Below, piece after piece: positions 34,565 through 44,063 of a stretch of 64,000 nt of DNA. Within the stretch, counting starts at the first letter, position 1. The number at the start of each line of letters is the position of its first letter. The notes beneath the pieces are model-generated. The model was not told the DNA's origin. It worked only from the letters and a program-made list of their open reading frames with translations, and ran no database searches. Position numbers and translations under genes: made by a program. The stretch is from Rhodococcus sp. B50 (lineage in GTDB: Bacteria; Actinomycetota; Actinomycetes; Mycobacteriales; Mycobacteriaceae). The DNA lies in the NCBI RefSeq assembly GCF_013602415.1, contig NZ_WPAG02000003.1:124001-188000 (forward strand), given 5' to 3'.

Positions 34565-34590
34565 AAACCCACCCCCGAAAGGGTGGGTTT
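34565..34590 (+). terminator. Rho-independent-type terminator
   Basis: AAACCCACCC (34565-34574) pairs exactly with GGGTGGGTTT (34581-34590) around a CCGAAA loop. The stem carries A/T runs at its base, as in intrinsic terminators. It lies downstream of the three-gene plasmid operon and upstream of the gene at 34735. Confidence 0.75.
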
Positions 34591-34734
34591 CACCAGGACT
34601 TCCACAGAAGGACTCGCAAGATCCGTCACCACTGGAGCAAGAACGTCTGGCAGGACGATCACGCTCTTGGGCCAGTCTCCGAAGTTTGCCGCTTCGAAAA
34701 CTTTTGAGTTACTGCTTCCCCGAAGGGACTTACC

Positions 34735-36204
34735 GTGCCAGGTACGTCTCAGGGTAGCGCACACCCTGAAACTCGCCCAACCACCTACACTTCCACCCTC
34801 GGCACCTCAACCGACAGCGATCACGTCGACTTCCCACTTCCGCAGCCGTTCACCGACGCCGACTGGGACGCGATCGTTGCCGACGCCGTCGCGAACGTCG
34901 CCGCACTCGAAGCTGCCCAAACCCAGGACCAACCAGCCGAGAAAGCTGTCCGCGACCTGCTCGACGCCCAGCCCGCGGGCACCGGTGCCGTACTCTCGCT
35001 GCCCGTCCCTGCAGGCGCATGCGCCCGTGTCCCGACCTGGCATAGCCGCCGCTACTGGCTGAGCTTGTGCGAATGGATCACCGTCCACACCGAACGCGGA
35101 CGCACCGCCCTCACACGCCACGGCATCGCCGCCCAGACATTCCTACGGGTCTGCGCCGCACACGCCGAGTACGCCGAATCCACCACCGGACGCCACGTCT
35201 GCGCCTCCCTGGCTACGCTCGCCGATAGAGGCACGCTGTCGATCGACCAGCTCAAACGCGGACGCCGCGTCCTCAAGACCCTCGACCTCGGCATCGAACT
35301 GGCCCGCGGTAAGAAACTCAACGCCACCGAACGCGAAGCCGCAGCACGTCTGCATGAACAGGCCCACAGGCAATCGCCCATGCGACCACAGCTCGGCGCT
35401 GCCAGCGTGTGGGCACTGTCCGCACCAGCCTGGGCCGTCGAAGCCATACCCTCCCCGAAAACACCCCGCACGCAATCACGGCGACGGTCGCGGCGCCGAC
35501 CAGCACGCGCCGCCCACACCACCGGAGCCTCCGCCGCCCGTGCTGTCCCGCAAGCCCCCTGCGGTTCCTCGAGTTCCGCACCCCAATCCCCTAGTGGTTC
35601 TTCTCCTCAGTGTCTTTCCGTCAGGAAAGATCACCAAGCGCGCACACGCGCAGGCGAACACAACTCGACACCGACCAGAACCCGCCCCCTGGCGCTTCAA
35701 CGGGCAGCCGCACAACTCGTCGATCACATCCCCGCACTGCGCGCAGTCATCGGAATCGACGATGCGATGGGCAAGCGACGCGGGCACATCGGATCCGTCT
35801 GCGATCTGCTGACCGACGCCGGCATCGACACCACTCGCTGGACCGGCATCGACATCGCCCACGCCCTCACCCACGACGGAACAGCCCGCGGATGGGACTG
35901 GCCGACAACCGAAGCAATGACAAGCCCGCTGCGGCTGGTGGCCTACCGATTGTCCCGCCTTGACTGGACCGGCCCATCGCCCACCGAACAGAAAATCCAC
36001 CACCTCAAGCGGACCGGCGAAACCCCAGCAGAAACGGCACACCGGCTCATCCGGGCTTACCGCCGTGTCCGCGCCGCAACCGGGAGCACACAAGGTCCAC
36101 CGGCGTCCGACGCGCACCGACGAGCGGTGCGGGAACAACTTGCAGCGGACCTCGCCGCGAAGAAATCGACTATTTCAATCATCGCCGCTCGCATGGCGAG
36201 ATAG
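34735..36204 (+). CDS. Putative plasmid replication-initiator-like protein
   Basis: 489 residues from the GTG at 34735 after GAAGGGA. The N-terminal part is acidic and low-complexity. The segment PTWHSRRYWLSLCEWITVHT with ATLADRGTLSIDQLKRGRRVL looks like a winged-helix region (about 100-200). The middle (about 240-320) is Arg/Ser/Pro-rich, and the C-terminal domain contains RPLALQRAAAQLVDHIPALR, DLLTDAGIDTTRWTGIDIAHAL and a final KSTISIIAARMAR. I associate this layout with replication proteins of rhodococcal plasmids, but from memory only. It stands alone between two terminator-like regions. Confidence 0.45.
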   Translation: MPGTSQGSAHPETRPTTYTSTLGTSTDSDHVDFPLPQPFTDADWDAIVADAVANVAALEAAQTQDQPAEKAVRDLLDAQPAGTGAVLSLPVPAGACARVPTWHSRRYWLSLCEWITVHTERGRTALTRHGIAAQTFLRVCAAHAEYAESTTGRHVCASLATLADRGTLSIDQLKRGRRVLKTLDLGIELARGKKLNATEREAAARLHEQAHRQSPMRPQLGAASVWALSAPAWAVEAIPSPKTPRTQSRRRSRRRPARAAHTTGASAARAVPQAPCGSSSSAPQSPSGSSPQCLSVRKDHQARTRAGEHNSTPTRTRPLALQRAAAQLVDHIPALRAVIGIDDAMGKRRGHIGSVCDLLTDAGIDTTRWTGIDIAHALTHDGTARGWDWPTTEAMTSPLRLVAYRLSRLDWTGPSPTEQKIHHLKRTGETPAETAHRLIRAYRRVRAATGSTQGPPASDAHRRAVREQLAADLAAKKSTISIIAARMAR

Positions 36205-36429
36205 ACCGCATCCACCTGCGGAGCATGAAGCCGCCGACCGGTCGAATCACACAGCGGTCGACTACGGTGAGACACCCGTCCTTGCTGAGGCCTGAACCAG
36301 GTAGCCGAGCCTCCGCCGAACTCGGCGTGGTTCACCAGACAGCGCCCGAGCAACCCGATAACGCACCGGCCCCGCGGTAGCTACCCTCACAACCGCACAT
36401 CGCGACACATCGACAATAAGGGAGGACCT

Positions 36430-36780
36430 GTGAGGCGCCTGACCGGCCGATGGCGGATCACGGAAATGGACCTGTGGGACCGCGACGCCATCGACCTCGT
36501 CGAACCCGGCTTCATCGAGTTCACCCGCGACGGCACCGGACAATTCGGCTTCATCGCCGTCCGCGGCTCCATGGACTGCCGCACCACCGAACGCAACGGC
36601 AACCCGGTCGTGGAGTTCAGCTGGATCGGCGACGACGAAGGCGACGAGGTCAGCGGCCGCGGCTGGGCAGCCCTGCACGAGGACGCCACGCTCACCGGAC
36701 ACCTGTTCTTCCACATGGGAGACGACTCGGGCTTTCGCGCGGACCCTATAGTCCCTGCCGACCCGCCCCGTAGGCGATGA
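36430..36780 (+). CDS. Conserved hypothetical protein
   Basis: 116 residues from the GTG at 36430, preceded by GGGAGG. It begins VRRLTGRWRITEMDLWD and contains alternating strands (FIEFTRDGTGQFGFIAV and VVEFSWIGDDEGDE), suggesting a small beta-barrel or lipocalin-like fold. It is acidic and soluble, with no signal peptide. It overlaps the next gene by 4 bp, so the two are co-translated and probably act together. I know the pair only as uncharacterised actinobacterial genes. Confidence 0.7.
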   Translation: MRRLTGRWRITEMDLWDRDAIDLVEPGFIEFTRDGTGQFGFIAVRGSMDCRTTERNGNPVVEFSWIGDDEGDEVSGRGWAALHEDATLTGHLFFHMGDDSGFRADPIVPADPPRRR

Positions 36781-37365
36781 GCGAATACCAGTACTACGAG
36801 TTCCTCGTCGTCGACCGGCCGTTGAACAAGCGCCAACTGGCCGAGGTTCGCTCGCTGTCCACGCGCGCGCGGATCACGGCCACCAGCTTCGTCAACGAAT
36901 ACCACTGGGGCAACTTCCGGGGCGAGCCGAGGAATATGATGGAGCGCTACTACGACGCGCACCTCTATCTGGCGAACTGGGGAACACACCGGATCATGCT
37001 CCGCCTCCCGCAGGGTCTGCTCGACCTCGACGTCGCCCGCGACTATTGCGTCGCAGATCTGGTCACCGCCTGGACCACAGGTGAATTCCTCGTACTCGAC
37101 CTGACCAGCGAGGACGAGGACGGTGACTGGGATCCTGACGACGACGCACCGTTGTCGACCCTTATCGGATCCGCGCCGAACTGTCATGGCGACTGGACGA
37201 AGGTCGGATCCGATATCCACAGATCGAAGCTCCTGCACGGTGCGAGGGCAACTGCAAAGCCCGAACCGCGTGCCATGCCGCAGGAACTGCTGACTTCACA
37301 CAACGACCGGAACAGGACAGGACCGCAAACCAGATGCCGGTCGCTGCTGACGAGGGTCTGTCCAG
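36777..37365 (+). pseudogene. Conserved YQYYEF-type hypothetical, frameshifted and truncated at IS256
   Basis: Starts MSEYQYYEFLVVDRPLNKRQ and stays family-like to DDDAPLSTLIG (about residue 130). There the zero frame turns into unlikely sequence, while another frame gives IRAELSWRLDEGRIRYPQI, which resembles the expected continuation, so a frameshift near 37168 is likely. Both frames end at or near the IS256 left end. Intact relatives are several hundred residues long, so most of the gene is lost. Its partner at 36430 is still intact. Confidence 0.6.
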
Positions 37366-38712
37366 ATAACGGTGTAACTGGTTGATTTGTCGTTACTTTC
37401 GTCCGGTGGACAGGCGTCCGTCGAAGGTGATTTCGAAGGCGTTCAGTGCTGCCTTCCAGCGGTTGGACCAGCGTTGGCGGGCGGTGCCTTTGGGATCGAG
37501 GCTCATGATGGCCAGGTACACGCATTTCAGGGCCGCGGCCTCGGTCGGGAAGTGACCGCGAGCCTTCACGGCTCTCCGGATCCTGGCGTTGACACTCTCG
37601 ATGGCGTTGGTCGTGTAGATGACCTGCCTGATGGCGTTGTCGAACTGCAGGAACGGCACGAACTCGGCCCAGGCGTTGGTCCAGAGCCGGATGATCGCGG
37701 GATAGCGTTTCTCCCATTTGTCGCTGAACTCGACGAACCGGTCCAGCGCGGCCTGCTCCGTCGGCGCGGTGTACACCGGTTTGAGGTCCTTGGCGATCTC
37801 GGCCCAGTCCTTACGAGAGGCGTAGGCGTAGGTATTGCGAAGGAGGTGCACCACGCAGGTTTGCACAATGGTCTGCGGCCACACCTGCCCGATCGAGTCG
37901 GGCAGATACTTCAGACCGTCGCACACGGCGATCAGAACGTCTTGCACACCACGATTTTTCAGCTCGGACAACACCCGAAGCCAGTACTTCGCTCCTTCCC
38001 CGTCGCCGTGCTCGCCGGCCCATAACCCCAGAATGTCGCGGGTGCCGTCGGCAGTGACCCCCAGCACGACGTAGATCGGCCGGTTGGCCACATTACCGTC
38101 GCGGATCTTGACGTGAATGCAGTCGATGAACAACACCGGGTACACAGGATCCAACGGCCGATTCTGCCACTCGGCCATGCCGTCCATCACCCGCTCGGTG
38201 ATCGTCGAGATCGTCTGCTTGGACACCTCGGCGCCGTACACCTCGGCCATGTGCGCAGAGATTTCACCGGTGGTCAACCCCTTGGCCGACAGCGAGATCA
38301 CCATGTCCTCCACCCCGGTCAGCCGCCGCTGCCGCTTCGCCACGATCTTCGGCTCGAAGGAGGAATCCCGGTCCCGAGGCACGTCGAGCTCGACCGGACC
38401 GGCCTCGGTCAACACGGTCTTGGCTCGCCTGCCGTTGCGGGAGTTGCCGCTGCCCCTGCCGGCCGGGTCGCTCTTGCCGTAGCCGAGGTGGTCATCCATC
38501 TCGCCCTCGAGCGCGGACTCCACCACCAGCTTGGTCAGCTTCGCCAACAACCCACCGTCGCCGGTCAACTGCAACCCTTCGGCCCGCGCTTGCTCGACCA
38601 GCTCCTTCAGTCGCGCATCGCTGACACTCGGCTGAACTGAGTTCGTCTCTGCCTCACGATCAATCACATCAGTCATGGTGGCGTATCTCCTTTCAGAGTT
38701 ACACCGTTGTTC
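37366..38712. mobile_element. IS256-family insertion sequence
   Basis: About 1.35 kb. The inverted terminal repeats share AACGGTGTAACT (37368-37379 and the complement at 38698-38709); exact outer limits are uncertain by a few bases and I cannot confirm the 8-bp target duplication usual for IS256. It encodes a single intact transposase. Confidence 0.75.
37393..38676 (-). CDS. IS256-family transposase
   Basis: Mutator-type DDE transposase of 427 residues. The signature regions are MDDHLGYGKSDPAGRGSGN, LDVPRDRDSSFEPKIV, the catalytic LFIDCIHVKIRDG (first D, with the IS256-type ID-A/C pattern), VLIAVCDGLKYLPD (second D) and IYTTNAIESVNARIRR (E). Length and motifs are typical and no lesions are seen. 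The element interrupts the hypothetical gene at 36777. Confidence 0.93.
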   Translation of the reverse strand: MTDVIDREAETNSVQPSVSDARLKELVEQARAEGLQLTGDGGLLAKLTKLVVESALEGEMDDHLGYGKSDPAGRGSGNSRNGRRAKTVLTEAGPVELDVPRDRDSSFEPKIVAKRQRRLTGVEDMVISLSAKGLTTGEISAHMAEVYGAEVSKQTISTITERVMDGMAEWQNRPLDPVYPVLFIDCIHVKIRDGNVANRPIYVVLGVTADGTRDILGLWAGEHGDGEGAKYWLRVLSELKNRGVQDVLIAVCDGLKYLPDSIGQVWPQTIVQTCVVHLLRNTYAYASRKDWAEIAKDLKPVYTAPTEQAALDRFVEFSDKWEKRYPAIIRLWTNAWAEFVPFLQFDNAIRQVIYTTNAIESVNARIRRAVKARGHFPTEAAALKCVYLAIMSLDPKGTARQRWSNRWKAALNAFEITFDGRLSTGRK

Positions 38713-38759
38713 TTACAGTCCCGCTGACGACGCATTCGTAGCGTTCATGTTTGGGAGGG

Positions 38760-38799
38760 CTCCGTCGGCGCGGCGACGGACACAGCCGCGCCGACGGAG
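38760..38799. terminator. Perfect 15-bp hairpin
   Basis: CTCCGTCGGCGCGGC (38760-38774) is complementary to 38785-38799 across a 10-nt loop, just outside the IS256 right end. It could be a terminator of a lost upstream gene. No T-tract is present. Confidence 0.5.
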
Positions 38800-38997
38800 G
38801 AGGCCCGACGCGACAGGGGGACAGCGCCGGAACCCGTGTCGATGCGGGGGACAAACATCGACACAGAGTTACGCCCCATGCAGGGATCGATCCACTCGGG
38901 GGGACTGAAGATCGACATAGTAGGGGCGCACGTTCGGATAATAGGAGTCCTCGTATGCGATAGTTCACGCCGAACACTCAGTACTCTACTGCTATAG

Positions 38998-39324
38998 ATG
39001 AACAACAAGGACCTGCGCACTCTCACCGGTGAACTGCGCGGACTCGACCCGGACACGGTGTCTACCGGGCAGATGACCTACGACCTGCGTCGACTGAAAA
39101 CCCGCAGCCTCATCGCCCGAATCGAGGGCACCCACCGCTACCAGGTCACCGACCTCGGACTCGACACCGCGAAGTTCCTCGCCTGCGTCCACAACCGGGT
39201 CCTGCGCACCGGGCTCGCCGAACTTGCCTCCCCGACAACCACTCCCGGCCACCTGCGATCAGCTGCCACCGCCTACCGCAACGCCGTCGACACCTTCGCC
39301 GCTACAGCGCAACTCGCAGCCTGA
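38998..39324 (+). CDS. Winged-helix protein, probably a C-terminal fragment
   Basis: 108 residues starting MNNKDLRTLTGELRGL. The segment QMTYDLRRLKTRSLIARIEG followed by HRYQVTDLGLDTAKFL is a winged helix: recognition helix, then a two-stranded wing. I recall the same segment at the C-terminus of much longer actinobacterial proteins, so this is probably a 3' fragment left next to IS256, although the ATG and frame would allow a small DNA-binding protein. No good ribosome site is visible. Confidence 0.55.
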   Translation: MNNKDLRTLTGELRGLDPDTVSTGQMTYDLRRLKTRSLIARIEGTHRYQVTDLGLDTAKFLACVHNRVLRTGLAELASPTTTPGHLRSAATAYRNAVDTFAATAQLAA

Positions 39325-39398
39325 AATATCAAGCAGTCGAACATGACCCATACATCACAAACTTGACCCCAAAACCCGGCTACGCCGCTCTTAGCTAC

Positions 39399-41045
39399 CT
39401 AGGCAGTCTGCTGTGCCTCGGCAATCCGCGCGGGGTCCAGGAGGACAAGCACGTCACCGTCGAGTTCTGAGGTAATAGCACTGGTAGGTGTGGTCGGGAC
39501 TATCTTTCGGGTGGTCTTGTCGATGGTGACATCCCCACGTAGGTAGCCGGTATGTGCCCCCGTGACGTTGATGTCGGCGATGTAGCGGATACGGGATTCA
39601 TTCGCGTTCGCACTGGTCGACTCCGTTCCGTTGAGGATCATTCCCTTCTCGTTGATGTAATCGGTGTAAACGACAGTGCGAAGGGTGTTGCCGGCAACGT
39701 TCGGGTCCGGCACCTCGTTCAGAATCGCGGTACCGCCTGCGGCACCGGCGTATTCCCCGGGGGCTGGGAGCGGTGCCGGGCCTGGGATGTAGGTGCTCAA
39801 TTCTGGAGCCCACTCAGGGATCGGGGTGATCCGGTCGCCTTGGACGGGTCCGACGCTGGTCGTGTTCTTCACATTGGCGATGACCAGGCGTGTATTCGTT
39901 CGATCGGTAGTACTGAGTTCGAAGAAGGCGACGGCCTCACCTGTCGGATTCCAGCTGGGCATGCTCCGTGCGACGTATCCATCGTTGTCGACGAACAATG
40001 GAATACCGTTCTTGCCGTTGAGGTCATCTTCGATGGAAACGAGCCACTCCTGGTTCGTGACATTGGTAGGATTCGCGTAGGCTTCGTACACGCTCCCTTG
40101 AATGTGTGCTGGTAGGAACGCTGGTCGTTGGACTCTCGACATCGGGGTCAGCGCATCGAGACCTCGCATGCTTCCGACCGCCATCCACCGTTGGTTGGGT
40201 GAGAGGTCCATATCCTCGTCGTAGTCGAGGTTGCCGTTCAAGCGGGTCACTTCGCCGGTGCCCAGGTCAACGATAATGTTGTCGACGTTGCCTGCATCGT
40301 ACTGTCCACCGATCACGACCACCCCTTTGCCGTCGGGCGTCCATTGTTTGCCTTCACCTGTGGCGTAGATCGCCCGTGCGTCAACGACTTCATATCCTTC
40401 GTCGGTGCGGCTCAACGCCCCCACGACAGGAACAGCGGCTATGAACCCGCTTGGGGCGATTTGGATCTGAGTGAGCAAGACGTGCTTACCGTCGGGGGAT
40501 ATTCTCATCTCGCGAGTCGGGTCGACAATGCGTGCCCCTGCGTGTGGGGCAAGGACCGGCACCAACCGTTTGTCGTCTCCCTCGATTTCGAGGATAACCC
40601 ATGTATTGTTCCCGGCCTCCAGTAGGACCTGTCCGGATCCGTCCTGGAAGGTCGTCATTTTGCCGAGGTCATTCGTTACTTCTGGAGAGACTCCGCAGGT
40701 GACGCATTGAACGTCGGACCCATCCACTCGGATTTGGTAGATCTCTTTGCGGCCTCCGTCAGCCGGTCGTGCATGGAAGTAGATGGTTTCGCCATCTTCG
40801 GCGTAGCGGGGGTTCATAGGGTTGGTGATGCCGTCCGGCATGTCCAAGACGACACGGTCGATGGCTGGCTGTGCTGCCGAGCTTCCGCTGCCCAGCGGCC
40901 CGCCTGCGCTCCCGCTGCCCAGCGGCCCGCCTGCGCTCCCGCTATCCAGCGGCGCTGCCGAGCTTTCACTGGTGGCACAGCTGGAAAGGGACAGCGCCAC
41001 GATGGTGGCGACGGCCGCCTGGACGTACTTCGAAGGTGTTCGCAT
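39399..41045 (-). CDS. Secreted lipoprotein with TolB/WD40-like beta-propeller
   Basis: 548 residues. The N-terminus MRTPSKYVQAAVATIVALSL, then SSC, is a lipoprotein signal with Cys about 23 as the lipid-attachment site, so the mature protein would be anchored on the outer face of the membrane. A Gly/Ser/Pro linker of repeated SGSAGGPLG units follows (about 33-58). The rest has repeated blades of the TolB type: YAEDGETIYFHARPADGG, RISPDGKHVLLTQ, WTPDGKGVVVIGG, LSPNQRWMAVGS and WNPTGEAVAFFEL. Such propellers bind partner proteins or ligands rather than acting as enzymes. No clear operon partner; the ROK regulator lies upstream on the other strand. Confidence 0.82.
   Translation of the reverse strand: MRTPSKYVQAAVATIVALSLSSCATSESSAAPLDSGSAGGPLGSGSAGGPLGSGSSAAQPAIDRVVLDMPDGITNPMNPRYAEDGETIYFHARPADGGRKEIYQIRVDGSDVQCVTCGVSPEVTNDLGKMTTFQDGSGQVLLEAGNNTWVILEIEGDDKRLVPVLAPHAGARIVDPTREMRISPDGKHVLLTQIQIAPSGFIAAVPVVGALSRTDEGYEVVDARAIYATGEGKQWTPDGKGVVVIGGQYDAGNVDNIIVDLGTGEVTRLNGNLDYDEDMDLSPNQRWMAVGSMRGLDALTPMSRVQRPAFLPAHIQGSVYEAYANPTNVTNQEWLVSIEDDLNGKNGIPLFVDNDGYVARSMPSWNPTGEAVAFFELSTTDRTNTRLVIANVKNTTSVGPVQGDRITPIPEWAPELSTYIPGPAPLPAPGEYAGAAGGTAILNEVPDPNVAGNTLRTVVYTDYINEKGMILNGTESTSANANESRIRYIADINVTGAHTGYLRGDVTIDKTTRKIVPTTPTSAITSELDGDVLVLLDPARIAEAQQTA
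40885..40965. repeat. 27-bp coding tandem repeat in the lipoprotein linker
   Basis: Two exact 27-bp units (40885-40911 and 40912-40938) and a degenerate third to 40965 encode the linker repeat SGSAGGPLG. The copy number may vary between strains. Confidence 0.8.
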
Positions 41046-41755
41046 AAAAAGCTGTCCTCTCGATCTTGTTCTGGATTTCTACGGGTGCCCTTGCGGGAGT
41101 CCCTACTGCGTCCCGCTAATTGACCGGACCGGCGGGTTCTGCGGGGAACCGCAACCCACCGTCAGCCAACGTGCCTACCCACTCGCCGGCACATGAATTC
41201 GTGCGTCGGCGGGACGACGATTTCAGGCACCAGGCCGGCGTGGGATATCCACTGGCGTCGGGGATCCAAGCTTCCTGGTGAGGTCTGAACGTCTCACCCT
41301 TTATGCAACGCACTACGGAATTGGTCCGCGACCGTGCCCTCGAGGTAGCGGCCGGAACACCTTCGAAGTCGGTCAGCGTGGCGCTGTCCCCCACGAGAGA
41401 CTCGTATCGATGTCGACCAAGCGAAGTGATGCTTGCCTGACTGAGAGCTGGACATCCTTTGAGGCTCACACGTTTTCGTCACACTGTGGCCCTACTCGAG
41501 GCCGCACTCTCAGCTAGGGAGCGCAACTCGGAACGCCGGCCCGACGATCTGGCGCCTCACCATCCCTCCGCGACTGCGACGACCATCCATCCAGCCGCCG
41601 CGTCACAACCACTCGGGCGCTACCATAACGAGTTCTTCGAGCATTGGAGATGTAATACCGAAGGGACCGACAAGAACGTGACATGTAGGGCGCCTGCGTC
41701 GACCGACACCAACCATGCGCGCACTCCTAAAGGACGTGTGACGTAGACAACTATA
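41046..41755. other. Long intergenic region without a recognisable gene
   Basis: About 700 bp between the divergent lipoprotein and ROK regulator genes. Short frames exist on both strands (for example minus-strand 41116-41469), but their translations look random and lack ribosome sites. The promoters of both neighbours must lie here. Confidence 0.55.
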
Positions 41756-41778
41756 TTTAATTCATGTGATGAACTTAA
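41756..41778. promoter_or_regulatory. Palindromic operator candidate for the ROK regulator
   Basis: TTCAT (41761-41765) and ATGAA (41769-41773) are exact arms around GTG, with partial symmetry extending to TTTAA and TTAA outside. The TTAA-TTCAT/ATGAACTTAA shape resembles sites bound by NagC/XylR-type ROK repressors. It sits 59 bp before the start codon, which fits autoregulation. Confidence 0.45.
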
Positions 41779-41836
41779 TAGCATCTCCCCGTTGAGTGCG
41801 TCAAGGAAGCCATCAAGGAAGTCGGAGGTACGTCGG

Positions 41837-42898
41837 ATGCAGAGCCACCGCCTGCTACATCGGCAACGCGTCGTTCACCTGTTGAGGACATCTGGCCCTC
41901 TGGCCAGATCTGACCTCGCTCGAATCCTCGGAGTGACCCGCTCGACGATCACCGCGATCGTCTCCGATCTCGTCGCTGACGGCACGCTTGTCGAGCTCGA
42001 TCACCGGGTGGATGGTCCGAACTCACGTGGCCGTCCGCGCACGCTACTCGTATGCAATCCTCTGGTTCGACGGGTAGTGGGGATCTGGATCGACGAGCAT
42101 CATGCGCACATTGTCATCGCGGACGCGACAGGCAACGTCTCCAACGAAAGCCACACCCCTGTTGGAGAGCGAGACCCGTACTCGGTCATCGAATCGATCG
42201 TCGACATCGGGAAAGAACTGATGGACTCACCAGGGGGGCCAGTCGCTGCAGCAGGGATCTGCATACCTGGATTCGTCAACAGCGCAACGGGGACGGTCGA
42301 CGAATCTGCTTCCCCTGCATGGTCGCACGTCACTCTCGGCCAGTCGATATCTCAGGGCCTGAAGATACCGGCGGCCGTAATGAACACCACCCATGCTCTC
42401 ACACTGGCCGAGACAATAGCCGGTAGGGCAAGAGGGGCACGTTCCGCGGTCGTACTGGATTGCGGACAATGCATCGGTGTAGGACTGATCATCGATGGGC
42501 GACCGTATACGGGTGCCACCGGAACTGCCGGTGTCGTCGGGTCCACAGGGGGAACGCCCCTGGATGAGCCCGAATTCTCGTCGCTATGGCACGCAGCACA
42601 TCGAGACCCTCCATCGCAGAATATGATTCGTGACATTGTCGACCGAATTGCCTACACTGCCCTGCTGATCGAGGCGATTGTCGACCCAGAGCTGCTCATC
42701 ATCAGTGGACTCAGTTCCGAGCTGGAGGAACTCGGCAGCGCTCTGCAATCACGAATCACCGAATTGCGGCCACTGCCCAGACGAGACCGTACGAAGACCG
42801 AGCTTTCTCACATCGGTCGAGAACACCGAGTTCCGGTTATCGTGGCGCTTCAGCAACTCGATGAGGACATCGCGGCTCTGCTGCACACATCGAGTTGA
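41837..42898 (+). CDS. ROK-family transcriptional regulator
   Basis: 353 residues from the ATG at 41837, chosen because GGAGGT lies 7 bp upstream. The N-terminal winged HTH is GPLARSDLARILGVTRSTIT with SDLVADGTLVEL (about 20-60). The ROK domain follows (VVGIWIDEHHAHIVIADATG, AAAGICIPGFVNSATGTV, LTLAETIAGRARG and LDCGQCIGVGLIIDGRPYTG). The usual ROK zinc motif (CxCGxxGCxE type) is not recognisable: the expected place reads GVVGSTGGTPLDEPEF. It is therefore probably a sugar- or effector-sensing repressor with a divergent sensor domain. Targets unknown. Confidence 0.85.
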   Translation: MQSHRLLHRQRVVHLLRTSGPLARSDLARILGVTRSTITAIVSDLVADGTLVELDHRVDGPNSRGRPRTLLVCNPLVRRVVGIWIDEHHAHIVIADATGNVSNESHTPVGERDPYSVIESIVDIGKELMDSPGGPVAAAGICIPGFVNSATGTVDESASPAWSHVTLGQSISQGLKIPAAVMNTTHALTLAETIAGRARGARSAVVLDCGQCIGVGLIIDGRPYTGATGTAGVVGSTGGTPLDEPEFSSLWHAAHRDPPSQNMIRDIVDRIAYTALLIEAIVDPELLIISGLSSELEELGSALQSRITELRPLPRRDRTKTELSHIGREHRVPVIVALQQLDEDIAALLHTSS

Positions 42899-43089
42899 GT
42901 TGACAACGGGCCCAGCCCTCTTGCGCGATAATGCCCGGTCTGGTTCTATTTTCGGGCGCCGTCGGCACGGGCAGTCGATGCAGCCACGGCTTCGGGGGAC
43001 TGATGGCGTTCGCCGCTCCCCGACTCTGAGCTGAGCAGATAAGGCGGTAACCCAGGGCTCGAGTCGCTTGCCGCCACCCCGCCCCGTCC

Positions 43090-43400
43090 CGTCCCAGTAC
43101 CGCTGCAACACGCCGCTTGGTGGTTTCGGCTCGTAGGGCAGCGTTCTCGGCTTCAAAGCGGGCGAGTTTCCGCTCGACGGTCTCCGATTCGCTGCCAGGG
43201 CTGGGCTGTTGGGTGTAGGGCCGTAAGAGCCCACCGTCTCGCCCCCATGGTCGACGAACCCGCGATGCCGTGTAGACCTTCGGTGCGCATCAGGCGCTCG
43301 ACGGTGCACCGGGCCGCCCGGGTTCCTTGTCGCTGCAGCTCCGCATGGACCTTGCGGGCGCCGTTGACGGCGTGGCGCGCGAGCAACTGTCCGTGCCGAG
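43090..43400 (-). pseudogene. IS3-type transposase debris
   Basis: On the minus strand the piece ARKVHAELQRQGTRAARCTV followed by ERLMRTEGLHGI (about 43250-43380) is typical of the N-terminal part of an IS3-family OrfB. Nearby, another frame reads LARFEAENAALRAETTKRR (about 43090-43160), a coiled-coil-like stretch as at the end of OrfA. There is no complete gene and no identifiable ends. Confidence 0.6.
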
Positions 43401-44063
43401 TTCGATCGGGTCGCCGAGCTCTACGACCACGGCCGCGCCGCCGCGTGCCGATGGCTCGCCGCCTGCGACGCCCCAGAACTCGACCACCGGGCACCGATCG
43501 CCGGGCGCCACCCGGTACTACCCTCGCAACTGTCGGTGCAGCTGACCGCGCTGGTGGCCGAGAGCCCGACCGGCCGGCATACCCTCGCGCTGCTGCCCGG
43601 CGCCCAGCACGGCTTCACCCTGCATGGTTATCGCCTCGCGCTGCCACCGCAGCTTCCCCACATGGTCGGTCCGGGGCTGACCACCGACCCGTTCACCTCC
43701 GAGACCGCCACCCGGATCCGGGAACGGATCGCCCATCCCGTCCGTGCCGGTGCACTCGCTACCGTCTCGATCACCGGCCTCGGCTACGGCACCCTGGTCT
43801 CGATACCGCTGACCGCACTCAGCGACCGCGCCGATGTCCTGGTGCTCGAATCCCGCCGCCGCGCCGAACTCGGCGCGTATGCCGTCCCCGTCCCGACGCG
43901 TCCGTTGCTGGGCGCCGCCCGCACCTTTCAGGCTGTGCGTGGCGCGGAGCCGCACCATGCGTTGTTCCGCGGCGGCCTCGGCGGCCAGGGCCACTTTGTG
44001 CGGGAATCCGCCGAGGCCTGCGGGTTGACACTCCCGCCGCGGCATCGGTGGGACGCGCAGTGA
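43399..44063 (+). pseudogene. 3' part of an unknown gene, 5' end replaced by IS3 debris
   Basis: The frame is open from the junction at about 43399 (EFDRVAELYDHGRAAACRWL) to a stop at 44063 (RHRWDAQ). A GTG at 43536 could start a 175-residue product. The sequence (TTDPFTSETATRIRERIAHP, ALATVSITGLGYGTLVSIPL, RADVLVLESRRRAELGAY) looks like genuine protein with strong coding bias. I do not recognise a family. It is most likely the remainder of a larger plasmid or transposon gene. Confidence 0.5.

Noticed and set aside
34735..36204. Calling the 489-residue protein a confirmed Rep with an origin nearby
   Set aside because: I could not identify iterons or a known catalytic motif, so only a low-confidence replication-like call is given.
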